35,925 bases of DNA, taken from positions 1-35,925 of the forward strand of contig PBOR01000015.1 of assembly GCA_002724395.1 (NCBI GenBank). The letters run 5' to 3'. Under the pieces are notes generated by a model that saw only the letters and a list, made by a program, of their open reading frames with translations, was not told where the DNA came from and ran no database searches. This document shows positions 26,894 through 35,596 of the stretch, in pieces (position 1 is the stretch's first letter; every line of letters begins with the position of its first letter). The position numbers were made by a program, and so were the translations under genes. The stretch comes from Rhodospirillaceae bacterium (lineage in GTDB: Bacteria; Pseudomonadota; Alphaproteobacteria; UBA8366).

Positions 26894-28291
26894 TTGCACT
26901 ATATCAGCACCAGAGGTGAGGCACCGGCTCTCGCATTCGATGATGTTCTGCTTACAGGGCTCGCTCGTGATGGAGGCCTCTATGTACCCGAGAGCTGGCC
27001 GCAATTTTCCGTTGCTGATTTGGAAGCGATGCGCGCCTTTTCTTATTCGGATTTGGCCTGCCGCATTATGACGCCGTTTCTTGGTGGTACGATTCCGGAA
27101 GAGGACTTCGCGGAAATGGTCGCTGAAGCCTATGCATCTTTTGAATCCGAAGACGTTGTGCCCATGGTTGATATGGGTGACGGCCAATGGCTGATGGAAC
27201 TCTTTCATGGACCCACCCTAGCTTTTAAGGATGTAGCGTTACAATTGCTGGGTAGGCTGTTTGATCACGTCCTCCAAAAGCGCGGCGAGCGGGTCACTAT
27301 TGTGGGGGCTACGTCAGGAGATACTGGGTCCGCGGCTATTGAAGCCTGCAAGGACCGTGAGGCAATAGATATCTTCATGCTGTATCCGTTTGGCCGTGTT
27401 TCTGAAGTCCAACAGCGGCAAATGACTACCGTAACTTCCACAAATGTCCATAACGTTGCCATCGAGGGGACGTTCGATGATTGTCAGGATTTGGTGAAGG
27501 CTTGTTTCAATGACCTTCCATTCCGTGATGAGGTGAATCTATCGGCAGTGAATTCGATCAATTGGGCGCGTATTATGGCGCAGATCGTTTATTACTTCCG
27601 CGCTGGATTAATGTTGGGCGCACCGGAGAAAAGTATCGGCTTCACAGTGCCAACAGGAAATTTCGGCAATATATATGCCGGATATGCGGCCCATTTGATG
27701 GGCCTGTCTGTGGAGCAATTCGTCGTGGCCTCGAACCGGAACGATATCTTATTCCGCTTTTTCGAAAAGAATGCCATGGAAATGGAGATGGTAGTTCCCA
27801 CCTTATCACCCAGTATGGATATCCAGGTCTCAAGTAACTTTGAGCGGTTGCTATTCGACCTTTTAGATAGGGATGGGGCTAAAGTTTCTCACGCTATGAC
27901 CAAGTTTCGCGATTCTGGTAAACTCACTATTGCTGAAACCGTTTGGGAAAAATCACGGGAACGATTTGATGCTTGCCGTATTGATGATGTAATTACAACT
28001 GAGGTTATTGATCGTGTCTATCGTGAATGTGGAATGCTGATTGACCCACATACTGCGGTCGCTATAGAGGCTGCGCAGGTGAAACGACGTAACCCCAGCC
28101 TGGAAATGGTTTCGCTTGCAACCGCGCATCCTGCGAAGTTTCCCGATGCGGTGAAAAACGCAACGGGTATCATGCCGGCACTACCAGTGCATTTAAGTGA
28201 CCTGCTGGAGCGAGAAGAACGGTTCACTCTGCTATCTAACCAGCTTGATCTTTTGCAAGAATTTATTCGCTCACGGGTAAACAAATCATGA
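26894..28291 (+). CDS. thrC: Threonine synthase
   Basis: ThrC converts O-phosphohomoserine to threonine with PLP. The 465-aa length and sequence match the long (fungal/Proteobacterial) class: HYISTRGEAPALAFDDVLL at the N-terminus, the PLP lysine K112 in FHGPTLAFKDVALQLLG, VGATSGDTGSAAIEAC, and SVNSINWARIMAQIVYYF. The start is a TTG at 26894 with GGGAGG close upstream; no ATG or GTG is suitable and the N-terminus YISTRG is the family's. A short hairpin (GCGAT-6-ATCGC) lies at 26853-26868 just before the ribosome site. The M16 peptidase gene overlaps its stop by four bases (ATGA). thrB lies about 7 kb downstream on the other strand. Confidence 0.96.
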   Translation: MHYISTRGEAPALAFDDVLLTGLARDGGLYVPESWPQFSVADLEAMRAFSYSDLACRIMTPFLGGTIPEEDFAEMVAEAYASFESEDVVPMVDMGDGQWLMELFHGPTLAFKDVALQLLGRLFDHVLQKRGERVTIVGATSGDTGSAAIEACKDREAIDIFMLYPFGRVSEVQQRQMTTVTSTNVHNVAIEGTFDDCQDLVKACFNDLPFRDEVNLSAVNSINWARIMAQIVYYFRAGLMLGAPEKSIGFTVPTGNFGNIYAGYAAHLMGLSVEQFVVASNRNDILFRFFEKNAMEMEMVVPTLSPSMDIQVSSNFERLLFDLLDRDGAKVSHAMTKFRDSGKLTIAETVWEKSRERFDACRIDDVITTEVIDRVYRECGMLIDPHTAVAIEAAQVKRRNPSLEMVSLATAHPAKFPDAVKNATGIMPALPVHLSDLLEREERFTLLSNQLDLLQEFIRSRVNKS

Positions 28292-29547
28292 CCGTCCGAA
28301 TGACACTATTGGATAATGGTCTGCGTGTAGTGACCCATGAGATGGCGAGTGTAGAAAGTGCATCCCTTGGCATTTGGGTCGGTTCTGGCACACGGCATGA
28401 GGCTGATGGTAGTAATGGTGTTGCGCATTTGCTCGAACATATGGCTTTTAAGGGCACAGAGAGGCGAAGTGCGCAGGATATTGCTTTTGAAATAGAAGCG
28501 GTCGGTGGGCATTTAAATGCTTATACGGGCCGAGAAAGTACCGCTTATTTTGCCAAAATATTAGCGCCAAACATTCCTCTTGCTGCAGATATACTGACCG
28601 ATATTATTCAAAACGCCACCTTCGAAGCGGTGGAACTAGAACGCGAGCGCCAAGTGGTCTTGCAGGAAATTGGCCAGGCCGCCGATACTCCAGATGATAT
28701 TGTTTTTGATTATTTCCAAGCTACAGCGTTCCCTGACCAGCCCATAGGCTTGCCTGTTTTGGGTGAATGCGAGATTTTGGAGTCCATTACACAGGAAACA
28801 ATCCATGAATACTTGGCCTCTAATTATAGTTTTGGGCGCTCGGTTTTTTCGGCAGCCGGCAAGGTTGAACACGACGCAATCGTCAAATTGGCGGATGATT
28901 TGTTCAAGAGACTACCGGCTAATGGCAATCCCGAACATGTTCCGGCGCGTTACTGCGGTGGCGAGAAACGGGTCGAGGCCGGTCTGGAGCAAGTCCATTT
29001 TTTGCTCGGATTTGAGGGGTTAGCTTATAGCGATCCGGATTTCTATGCATTGAGTATTCTCTCTATGGTTTTTGGCGGTGGTATGTCATCTCGTTTGTTC
29101 CAGGAAATTCGGGAAAAGAGGGGATTGGCCTATTCAGTTTATTCTTTTTCCGCTTCTTATTGCGATAGCGGTACATTTGGGATCTACGCGGGAACGGGTC
29201 CTGAACAGACGGATGAATTAGTTCCGACACTGTGCGATGAAATTAGGCAATTGGCCGGCAGTATAACTAAGGAAGAGGTCGCACGCGCCCGCACACAGTT
29301 AAAAGCAGGTACTCTTATGTCATTAGAATCCACCAGCGGACGAGCTGAACAATTGGGTCAGCAAACACTTGTTTATGGTGCACCGGTGTCAATGGACGAA
29401 CTCGTGAGGAAGATCGAGAGCGTAGATATAAACCAGGTGTGCCACACAGCGGAGCGGCTCTTTTCGGGACGCCCCACATTGACTGCGATCGGGGCTTTAG
29501 AGAACCTCGAAAGCTACGAAAGCGTATGTGAAAGGTTGACCGCTTAG
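28288..29547 (+). CDS. M16 family zinc peptidase (mitochondrial processing peptidase beta-like)
   Basis: This is a 419-aa pitrilysin-family protease close to the beta subunit of mitochondrial processing peptidase. The inverted zinc motif HLLEH is at residues 47-51 (HLLEHMAFKGTERRSAQDI), with the distal Glu in LERERQVVLQEIGQ. The second half holds FGGGMSSRLFQEIREKRGLAYSV in overlapping family order. Bacterial members usually degrade peptides or signal-peptide fragments; the natural substrate is unknown. The start is the ATG at 28288, overlapping the thrC stop as ATGA. The thrC-M16-GNAT order is widespread in Alphaproteobacteria. Confidence 0.94.
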   Translation: MTVRMTLLDNGLRVVTHEMASVESASLGIWVGSGTRHEADGSNGVAHLLEHMAFKGTERRSAQDIAFEIEAVGGHLNAYTGRESTAYFAKILAPNIPLAADILTDIIQNATFEAVELERERQVVLQEIGQAADTPDDIVFDYFQATAFPDQPIGLPVLGECEILESITQETIHEYLASNYSFGRSVFSAAGKVEHDAIVKLADDLFKRLPANGNPEHVPARYCGGEKRVEAGLEQVHFLLGFEGLAYSDPDFYALSILSMVFGGGMSSRLFQEIREKRGLAYSVYSFSASYCDSGTFGIYAGTGPEQTDELVPTLCDEIRQLAGSITKEEVARARTQLKAGTLMSLESTSGRAEQLGQQTLVYGAPVSMDELVRKIESVDINQVCHTAERLFSGRPTLTAIGALENLESYESVCERLTA

Positions 29548-29568
29548 TCCGGGTTTAAGGAGATTTCA

Positions 29569-30165
29569 CTGTTTTTAAGATCAATCTTTGAACGCCAAAG
29601 GCCCTATATCACCGGCACACGTGTCTATATTCGTCCGCCGAGTCGGTGGGATTGCAAAGAATGGGTCGCGTTAAGAAGTAAAAGCCGAAGTTTTTTGGCC
29701 CCTTGGGAACCTAGCTGGCCTGCTGATGCATCGACACCGGTAGCCTTTCGGCGGCGCTTGCAGCGGTTCAAGTCTGAATGGAGATACGGTAGAGCCTATC
29801 CTTTTTTCATCTTCGAACAAGAAGAAGGACGGCTGGTGGGGGGTATTACACTTTCTAATCCCCGCCGGGGTGTTGCACAAAGCGTTAGCGTTGGCTATTG
29901 GACCGGTGCTGCTTATGTACGTCGAGGTTACATGTACGATGCGTTGCGATTAACTGTTGGCTACGCATTTGATGAGTTGGGCTTTCATCGGATAGAAGCT
30001 GCCTGTTTGCCCCATAACGCACCAAGCCGAAGGCTTCTTAAGAAGATTGGTTTTCAGGAAGAGGGATTGGCGCGAGAATATCTTTGCATAAACGGTCGGT
30101 GGCAAGACCATATTTCTCACGCGTTGTTGAACACCGACCCTAGGCCTGCGCCGGAGTTGCCGTAG
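29569..30165 (+). CDS. RimJ/RimL-type GNAT N-acetyltransferase with apparent CTG start
   Basis: The 198-aa product is a GNAT acetyltransferase of the RimJ type, which acetylates N-terminal or other amino groups using acetyl-CoA. Visible are TRVYIRPPSRWDCKEWVALR near the N-terminus, FLAPWEPSWP, the CoA-binding strand and loop SVGYWTGAAYVRRGYMYDAL, and the end motif NAPSRRLLKKIGFQEEGLAREYL. The open frame runs from the M16 stop without any ATG or GTG before 29695, where a TTG would remove a conserved quarter of the domain. A perfect AAGGAG (29557-29562) lies six bases before the CTG at 29569, which yields the family N-terminus (M)FLRSIFERQRP. I therefore place the start there. A mutated start and reduced expression is the alternative. 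Confidence 0.8.
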   Translation: MFLRSIFERQRPYITGTRVYIRPPSRWDCKEWVALRSKSRSFLAPWEPSWPADASTPVAFRRRLQRFKSEWRYGRAYPFFIFEQEEGRLVGGITLSNPRRGVAQSVSVGYWTGAAYVRRGYMYDALRLTVGYAFDELGFHRIEAACLPHNAPSRRLLKKIGFQEEGLAREYLCINGRWQDHISHALLNTDPRPAPELP

Positions 30166-30196
30166 CACGATTTTAGAGACTATTTGCACTTCAAGG

Positions 30197-31624
30197 ATGC
30201 GTGATAAGTTAAGGCACTATTTATATAATAAAAGATCTTCTTGGATTTGTAAGGAGTCAAAAATTTCAATTGCTCGCACGTTGGCTGGTTTTTTATGCGA
30301 CGCAGCCTATACCGATCTCTCCTCGCAATCGACCGATCATGCGGCAATGCTGATTGCGAGTACTCTTGCGAGTGCAGCGGCTGGTCGGGATATTCCCTCT
30401 GCTTCGATTATCCGAGAGCTGGTATTAGAGCGTGGGGGGCGGCCTGACGGGACGGTTTGGTTTGCCCGGGGCGTCAAGCTACCGGTAATTAACGCAGCGA
30501 GGGCTAATGCACTAATGAGCGACGCTGCGGCATCCGATGATAGTGATCTCAGAAATATTACCCACGCGGGCACCCCCCTTACTTCCGCCACGCTTGCGAT
30601 GGCTGAAAAAAACGGTGCCTCGGGCAAAGACATTTTGGCGGCCATTGTGCTCGGTTATGAAGCGGCGGGTAGGATCGGTGCGTCAATTACACCTGGTTAT
30701 CGCCAGCGTGGCTTTCATGCCTGTATAATTGCAATTTTTAGCAGTGCTGTGGCGATGGGAAAGTTGCTGGGCCAAGATGAGGTGCAAATGGCTAGTACCC
30801 TGGCATTATCAGCCACCTCAATCGGTGGTCTGGTTGCTGCGGGTAATGAAACAGTTTCGCGTGAGTATTATGCGGGTCTGGCGACTATGTTGGGTATGGA
30901 GGCGGCGCTTGCGGCGCACCGTGGTTTTGTTGGCGAAGAGCGGGTGTTTGAGATGCCAGGTGGGTTCTGTGAGACTTATGGTGCACCTGAAGCGGGAGGC
31001 AGTGAAATCTCTGCAGGTATCGTCAAGGAGATGGGTGATGAATGGGATATCGTCACCGATATGGCAATAAAATTAGTCCCTGGCAGTCACTTTAATCATG
31101 CGACAGCGGAAGCGGCGGCTAATGCTGCGCGGAAGGGTAATATTACGCCAGATGAAGTGGCAAGAATCATAATGTCCCGGCCGGGTACAACGAGGTTCTC
31201 GGGTCCCCTGCATCCAAGAAACCTAATCGATATGGCTCACAGCACTGCTTATTTTTTGGCCGCCAGCGTGGCCGATCATGATTTCAATTGGCGCCATGCC
31301 ACGCAGGAGAAAATCGATGATCCGACTATTCACCAGCTGATTGATAAAACGGAAGTCGGCCCGGAGCCAACTGAGAATGTGACAGCCTATCGTCAAGGCG
31401 CGGCGGTCACTATCGAAACCACGGATGGGAGAAGTTTCTCTGATGTGGTTTTGGTGCCCAAGGGGGCTGGATGCCGCGGGATAAATTGGTCGGATGTGGA
31501 CGCTAAATATCGCTATTTAACGCCCGCGGCGCTAGGGTCGGCAGAAATAGATGAAAGCCTGAAACTAATCCACGATTTTGCCCAATTATCGAGTGTTACC
31601 GATCTGATGATGCTTCTGCAATAG
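30197..31624 (+). CDS. MmgE/PrpD family protein
   Basis: This 475-aa protein belongs to the MmgE/PrpD family, which includes 2-methylcitrate dehydratase, cis-aconitate decarboxylase and related lyases or epimerases. Family blocks are NAARANALMSDAAASDD, HAGTPLTSATLAMAEKNG, VLGYEAAGRIGASITPGYRQRGFHA, YYAGLATMLGMEAALAAHRGF and the late KLVPGSHFNHATAEAA. The helical N-terminal domain and smaller C-terminal domain are both complete. The substrate cannot be told: no propionate-cycle gene is nearby. The annotated start is the ATG at 30197, which has only AAGG directly against it. A better ribosome site, AAGGAG at 30251-30256, lies six bases before an ATT codon at 30263 that would give a more typical N-terminus (see findings). 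Confidence 0.88.
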   Translation: MRDKLRHYLYNKRSSWICKESKISIARTLAGFLCDAAYTDLSSQSTDHAAMLIASTLASAAAGRDIPSASIIRELVLERGGRPDGTVWFARGVKLPVINAARANALMSDAAASDDSDLRNITHAGTPLTSATLAMAEKNGASGKDILAAIVLGYEAAGRIGASITPGYRQRGFHACIIAIFSSAVAMGKLLGQDEVQMASTLALSATSIGGLVAAGNETVSREYYAGLATMLGMEAALAAHRGFVGEERVFEMPGGFCETYGAPEAGGSEISAGIVKEMGDEWDIVTDMAIKLVPGSHFNHATAEAAANAARKGNITPDEVARIIMSRPGTTRFSGPLHPRNLIDMAHSTAYFLAASVADHDFNWRHATQEKIDDPTIHQLIDKTEVGPEPTENVTAYRQGAAVTIETTDGRSFSDVVLVPKGAGCRGINWSDVDAKYRYLTPAALGSAEIDESLKLIHDFAQLSSVTDLMMLLQ

Positions 31625-31645
31625 GGCGCAATCTCTGTAATCATA

Positions 31646-32236
31646 TTATGCGTGTCCGGCGTCGCCTGATAGTAGACTCAGATCAATACCTAACTTAGAG
31701 ATCGCGAGCTCCCATTTCTCATCAATGATATTATCGAAAATTAGTGAGTGGTCTCCAGGGACATTTAGCCAAGCATTTTGATAAATTTCCTCATCCAATT
31801 GTCCGGCCCCCCAACCTGCATAGCCTAACGCCAGCAAAGATTTTTGTGGCCCCTGTTTTTCAGCAATGTCGCGCAATATATCTGTAGTAGCAGTCAAACC
31901 CACACTGTCGGCGATTGAGATAGTACCTTCATGGCAATAATCCTGCGAATGGAGAACAAAACCGCGACCTGATTCTACCGGTCCTCCATAATGAATAGCT
32001 GTTGGCGGCACTGTATCGGAGCATTCAATATTCAATTGGTCGAGCAATTCGGGGAAGGTAAAAGAATCTATAAGCTTGTTAACTACAAGCCCCATAGCGC
32101 CCTCATAATTATGGACACATATATAGATTACCGTTTTAGAGAATCGTGGGTCACCCATGCTAGGCATTGCGACAAGCAATTGCCCCGTGAGGTGGCCCCC
32201 TTGCAATCCTTCACTATCTTTGTCGGAGATATTCAT
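31646..32236 (-). CDS. YqgE/AlgH family protein (UPF0301)
   Basis: The 196-aa product is a member of the YqgE/AlgH (DUF179) family: GGHLTGQLLVAMPSMGDPRF and VIYICVHNYEGAMGLVVNK at the N-terminus, IHYGGPVESGRGFVLHS in the middle, and LLALGYAGWGAGQLDEEI near the end. The molecular role is not established; AlgH was linked to alginate regulation in Pseudomonas. The start is the ATG at 32236. It converges with the MmgE/PrpD gene (21 bases between stops) and is divergent from the DsbD-like gene. An imperfect 20-bp palindrome lies about 22 bases upstream at 32258-32277. Confidence 0.93.
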   Translation of the reverse strand: MNISDKDSEGLQGGHLTGQLLVAMPSMGDPRFSKTVIYICVHNYEGAMGLVVNKLIDSFTFPELLDQLNIECSDTVPPTAIHYGGPVESGRGFVLHSQDYCHEGTISIADSVGLTATTDILRDIAEKQGPQKSLLALGYAGWGAGQLDEEIYQNAWLNVPGDHSLIFDNIIDEKWELAISKLGIDLSLLSGDAGHA

Positions 32237-32437
32237 AAATGACTGTTTAATTACTCAATGATCAAGATCTTCATGATAACTGTAGGTTGATCAGAAAGAA
32301 ACTAAACCAATGTTTTGTTGATGGATGCGATATTAGGCCGCATGCGTTGTGTATATGGAAATTTTCAGGATATGAGACGAATTCCGCTTATATTGAGTCA
32401 TATACTGGACGACAGGTCTGCATGAACGAAGAGAAGT

Positions 32438-34543
32438 ATGTTGTTGAAAAGGTTTACTTTAATTTTTTGGTTGTTGGCTCCGTTTGAGCAAGCTTTGGCT
32501 GGGACCAGTGCGTGGGCAGTTAAGGACCAGGTCTCGGTGCGTTTGCTGAGTGCTGTTGATAGAGTTGGCGATAAAAAATTCATCCCGATGGGATTACATT
32601 TTAAAATGAAGCCGGGCTGGAAAATTTATTGGCGTTCTCCGGGCGATGCTGGCCTACCGCCACGAATTTCCTGGGAAAATTCTAAGAATGTGGCAAGCGC
32701 CAAAATTCAATGGCCCGCTCCATCACGATTTTCTGTATTGGGGCTCGAGACCCTCGGCTACAAAAAAGAAGTCGTACTGCCAATAAATGTGTCGCTGCTT
32801 GAGAAGGGTGCAACTACGCTGAATCTTAAGCTCGACTATTTGGTTTGCGAAGAAGTCTGTATTCCCTATAGCAGCAAGCTGTCTCTTGCCCTGCCCGGAG
32901 GAGACGAAAAGCCGTCTTCAGTTGCAAACCTGTTGGCACGATACCAGGCAACGGTACCAATGCGCGATGACCGCCATGGAATATCGCTAAAGGGCGCAAT
33001 GTTCCAAAAGGTGGAAAAGGGCATTCAGGTGACTCTCGTTGCAGATGCTAAAGTGCCGTTCGTTGCGCCGGATGTTTTTATAGAGGGGCCGGGCGGTAGT
33101 TATTTTGGTCGTCCGCAAGTCATTTTTTCAGAGGATAAAAGGCGCGTGTGGCTTACCCTAAAAGCCAGCGGGGTGACACCGTCCGGTTTCGAAAAGTCGG
33201 GGTTGCTTGCAACGTTAGTTGATGAGGAGCGGTCGATGGAGGTGAGTATTCCGGTCGATTTTAAGTCGACTGCGCCAGCACCTCCCAATCCTGTTTCGAG
33301 ATCTGATAGGAGTTTGTTGGTAATACTTGCATTGGCAGTTCTGGGCGGCTTAATTTTGAATGTGATGCCCTGCGTTTTGCCGGTTTTATCAATTAAGCTG
33401 CTGGGGGTCATTGGCGAAAGCGGCAAAAATCGTGCGACCATACGAGCTGGTTTTTTAGCCTCTGCAGCGGGCATTTTTTTCTCATTCCTCCTGTTAGCTG
33501 GGTTTTTGATAGTTTTAAAATTGGGCGGTACGGCGATTGGTTGGGGAATCCAGTTTCAGCAACCTGTTTTCCTTTCTTTCCTCGCTGTCATACTGGCTTT
33601 TTTCGCATACAATCTCTTCGGCATATTCGAAATTACTGTGCCGGCTTGGGTGGGCAATTTGATCGCCGGGTCCGGGTCGGAACAAAACCTCGTAAGCCAT
33701 TTCATGACCGGCGCATTGGCTACGTTAGTCGCGACGCCGTGTTCCGCGCCATTCCTCGGGACGGCTGTTGGTTTTGCCTTGAGCCGAGGGTGGCTGGATA
33801 TTATCGCGGTATTTTCAGCCCTTGGTGTTGGCCTTGCCATCCCGTATTTAGCGGTCGCCGCTTTTCCTATGTTAGCGCAAAAACTACCACGTCCCGGTCG
33901 CTGGATGAATTGGGTGCGCATGGCAATGGGAGGGGCGCTTGCTTTAACTGTTCTATGGCTTCTTTACGTTATGGCTAATGTGATGGGCCAAGGGGGAGCG
34001 GCGGTGCTTTCGGCATTCCTTTTGCTCATTGGAGCGGTGCTATGGATACGCCGTATGCCGGCATCGAAGCTGGGTAGCCATGCGAGCAAAGCCCTTATAG
34101 TCTTGAGTGTCGCAGCCATCACCTTTCCCGCCACGTGGGAGCGGTCGCCGGTACAAGCCCGAGGACAAGCTTTCAGTAGTGTGTGGCAAAACTTTGATCG
34201 AGCTAAGATTCGCAAGCTTGTTGCAGAGGGTAAAACCGTCCTTGTTGATGTGACGGCGGATTGGTGTGTCACCTGTCAGGTAAACAAGCGCCTTGTACTG
34301 CACGTAGGTGACGTCGGAGAAAAGATAAAATCCCGTAAAATTATCGCCATGCGTGCTGACTGGACCCGGCCGAGTGATATGATTCCTACATATCTTGCGA
34401 GATTCGGGCGTTACGGAATTCCGTTTAACGTAGTTTACGGGCCACAAGCGCCCAATGGTATAGCACTGCCCGAGTTATTGACCTCGGGGCTAGTGTTGGG
34501 GGCGTTTGAGAAAGCGTCCGGCAAGACGCTTGTGTCAAAGTAA
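32438..34543 (+). CDS. DsbD/ScsB-like transmembrane thiol-disulfide reductase
   Basis: The 701-aa protein moves electrons from cytosolic thioredoxin across the membrane to periplasmic partners. Order of domains: signal peptide (cleavage after ALA, residue 21); N-terminal periplasmic beta domain of the DsbC/D-type with the cysteine pair CEEVC (C137, C141); a polytopic CcdA-like membrane domain from about residue 290 with C312 in NVMPCVLPVLSIK and C435 in ATPCSAPFLGTAVG; and a C-terminal thioredoxin domain with WCVTC (C610, C613). All six expected redox cysteines are present. The long N-terminal domain is closer to ScsB than to E. coli DsbD. Its partner protein is not in the window. The start is the ATG at 32438; GAAGAGAAG precedes it. 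It is divergent from yqgE and followed by the peroxiredoxin gene. Confidence 0.92.
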   Translation: MLLKRFTLIFWLLAPFEQALAGTSAWAVKDQVSVRLLSAVDRVGDKKFIPMGLHFKMKPGWKIYWRSPGDAGLPPRISWENSKNVASAKIQWPAPSRFSVLGLETLGYKKEVVLPINVSLLEKGATTLNLKLDYLVCEEVCIPYSSKLSLALPGGDEKPSSVANLLARYQATVPMRDDRHGISLKGAMFQKVEKGIQVTLVADAKVPFVAPDVFIEGPGGSYFGRPQVIFSEDKRRVWLTLKASGVTPSGFEKSGLLATLVDEERSMEVSIPVDFKSTAPAPPNPVSRSDRSLLVILALAVLGGLILNVMPCVLPVLSIKLLGVIGESGKNRATIRAGFLASAAGIFFSFLLLAGFLIVLKLGGTAIGWGIQFQQPVFLSFLAVILAFFAYNLFGIFEITVPAWVGNLIAGSGSEQNLVSHFMTGALATLVATPCSAPFLGTAVGFALSRGWLDIIAVFSALGVGLAIPYLAVAAFPMLAQKLPRPGRWMNWVRMAMGGALALTVLWLLYVMANVMGQGGAAVLSAFLLLIGAVLWIRRMPASKLGSHASKALIVLSVAAITFPATWERSPVQARGQAFSSVWQNFDRAKIRKLVAEGKTVLVDVTADWCVTCQVNKRLVLHVGDVGEKIKSRKIIAMRADWTRPSDMIPTYLARFGRYGIPFNVVYGPQAPNGIALPELLTSGLVLGAFEKASGKTLVSK

Positions 34544-34637
34544 CTTAAACGCCATTTAGTAGTGTTACTTGGCAGTCTTGGGAGATTCGTCTATCAACGC
34601 TAGCTAATTTAACTTTTTAAAAACCTGGGAGAATAAA

Positions 34638-35120
34638 ATGGCTATTTCCACCGGAAAAACGATGCCGTCCGTGACTCTATTCGAAATGGGTGAAGAAGGA
34701 CCGGAGCCTGTAAATACGGATGAATTGTTTGCTGGTAAGAAGGTTGCGGTATTTGGTGTGCCTGGGGCGTTTACCCCAACCTGCTCCGCGAAGCACTTGC
34801 CCGGCTTTATTCAGAATGCTGATGCACTTAAAGCTAAAGGCGTGGATGAAATCGTGTGCGTCTCCGTGAATGATGTATTTGTTATGGGCGCTTGGGCGAA
34901 GGATCAGAATTCTGGCGGTACCGTGCGTCTGTTGGCTGATGGCAGTGGTGAACTTGCCAGTAAGATGGGCATTGAGCTCGACTTGAAAGATAAGGGGCTT
35001 GGCGTACGCGGTTGCCGGTTTTCAATGATCGTCGATGACGGTACGGTGAGCGTCCTAAACCTTGAAGATGGCGGTGGATTTGAAGTATCTAGCGCTGAAC
35101 AACTTCTCGAAGCTCTGTAG
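34638..35120 (+). CDS. Prx5-type peroxiredoxin
   Basis: This 160-aa thiol peroxidase reduces hydrogen and alkyl peroxides. It belongs to the Prx5 group: the peroxidatic cysteine C49 lies in VPGAFTPTCSAKHLPGF, followed by IVCVSVNDVFVMGAW and the late conserved block LGVRGCRFSMIVDDG with C126. Reductant is probably glutathione/glutaredoxin (gshA is in the window) or thioredoxin; this is inference. The start is the ATG at 34638 with GGGAGAA at good spacing. It converges with rnhA, 17 bases between stops; the prx-rnhA-thrB arrangement is common in Alphaproteobacteria. Confidence 0.95.
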   Translation: MAISTGKTMPSVTLFEMGEEGPEPVNTDELFAGKKVAVFGVPGAFTPTCSAKHLPGFIQNADALKAKGVDEIVCVSVNDVFVMGAWAKDQNSGGTVRLLADGSGELASKMGIELDLKDKGLGVRGCRFSMIVDDGTVSVLNLEDGGGFEVSSAEQLLEAL

Positions 35121-35137
35121 GGCAGGTAAAACGGCGG

Positions 35138-35596
35138 CTAATTTACCCCGACCTGCTGGTCTAGAGATGCCTGTCTCGCTAGTTCGTCGGCGCGCTCGTT
35201 TCCCGGATGTCCGGCATGGCCTTTTATCCATTGCCAATGGATAGTGTGTTGTTGCGCGGCCAGATCGAGCCGTTGCCATAAGTCGACATTTTTTACGGCT
35301 TTTTTGGCGGCGGTTTTCCAACCGTTTTTTCTCCATCCATGAATCCATTTTGTGATGCCGTCGCGGACGTAGGTGCTGTCGGTATAAAGGCTCACCTTGA
35401 TCGGTCGCGTTAGCGATTCGAGTGCCATAATCGCTGCCATCAATTCCATGCGGTTATTTGTTGATTCTGCTTCTCCGCCCGACAATTCTTTTTCGGATTC
35501 ACGGTAACGTAATAGTGCCCCCCAGCCGCCAGGGCCTGGATTGCCGGAACAGGCACCGTCGGTAAAAATTTCCACCGTGTTTTCGTCGATTGTCAT
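35138..35596 (-). CDS. rnhA: Ribonuclease HI
   Basis: RNase HI cuts the RNA strand of RNA-DNA hybrids and clears primers and R-loops. The 152-aa product has the four catalytic carboxylates in place: the Asp in [18 protein letters not shown], the Glu in [16 protein letters not shown], the Asp in [16 protein letters not shown], and the C-terminal Asp in [15 protein letters not shown]. The basic handle region ([16 protein letters not shown]) is present. The ATG at 35596 overlaps the thrB stop as ATGA, so the genes are translationally coupled. Confidence 0.97.
   Translation of the reverse strand: MTIDENTVEIFTDGACSGNPGPGGWGALLRYRESEKELSGGEAESTNNRMELMAAIMALESLTRPIKVSLYTDSTYVRDGITKWIHGWRKNGWKTAAKKAVKNVDLWQRLDLAAQQHTIHWQWIKGHAGHPGNERADELARQASLDQQVGVN

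Noticed and set aside
32258-32277. Imperfect 20-bp palindrome (centre AAGATCTT) upstream of yqgE
   Set aside because: Eight of ten pairs match; palindromes this imperfect are expected several times by chance in a window of this size. No second copy seen nearby.
35122-35158. GGTAAA...TTTACC inverted repeat at the prx/rnhA convergent ends as a terminator
   Set aside because: Only six pairs, an 11-base loop and no T-run on either strand, and it extends into the rnhA coding end.
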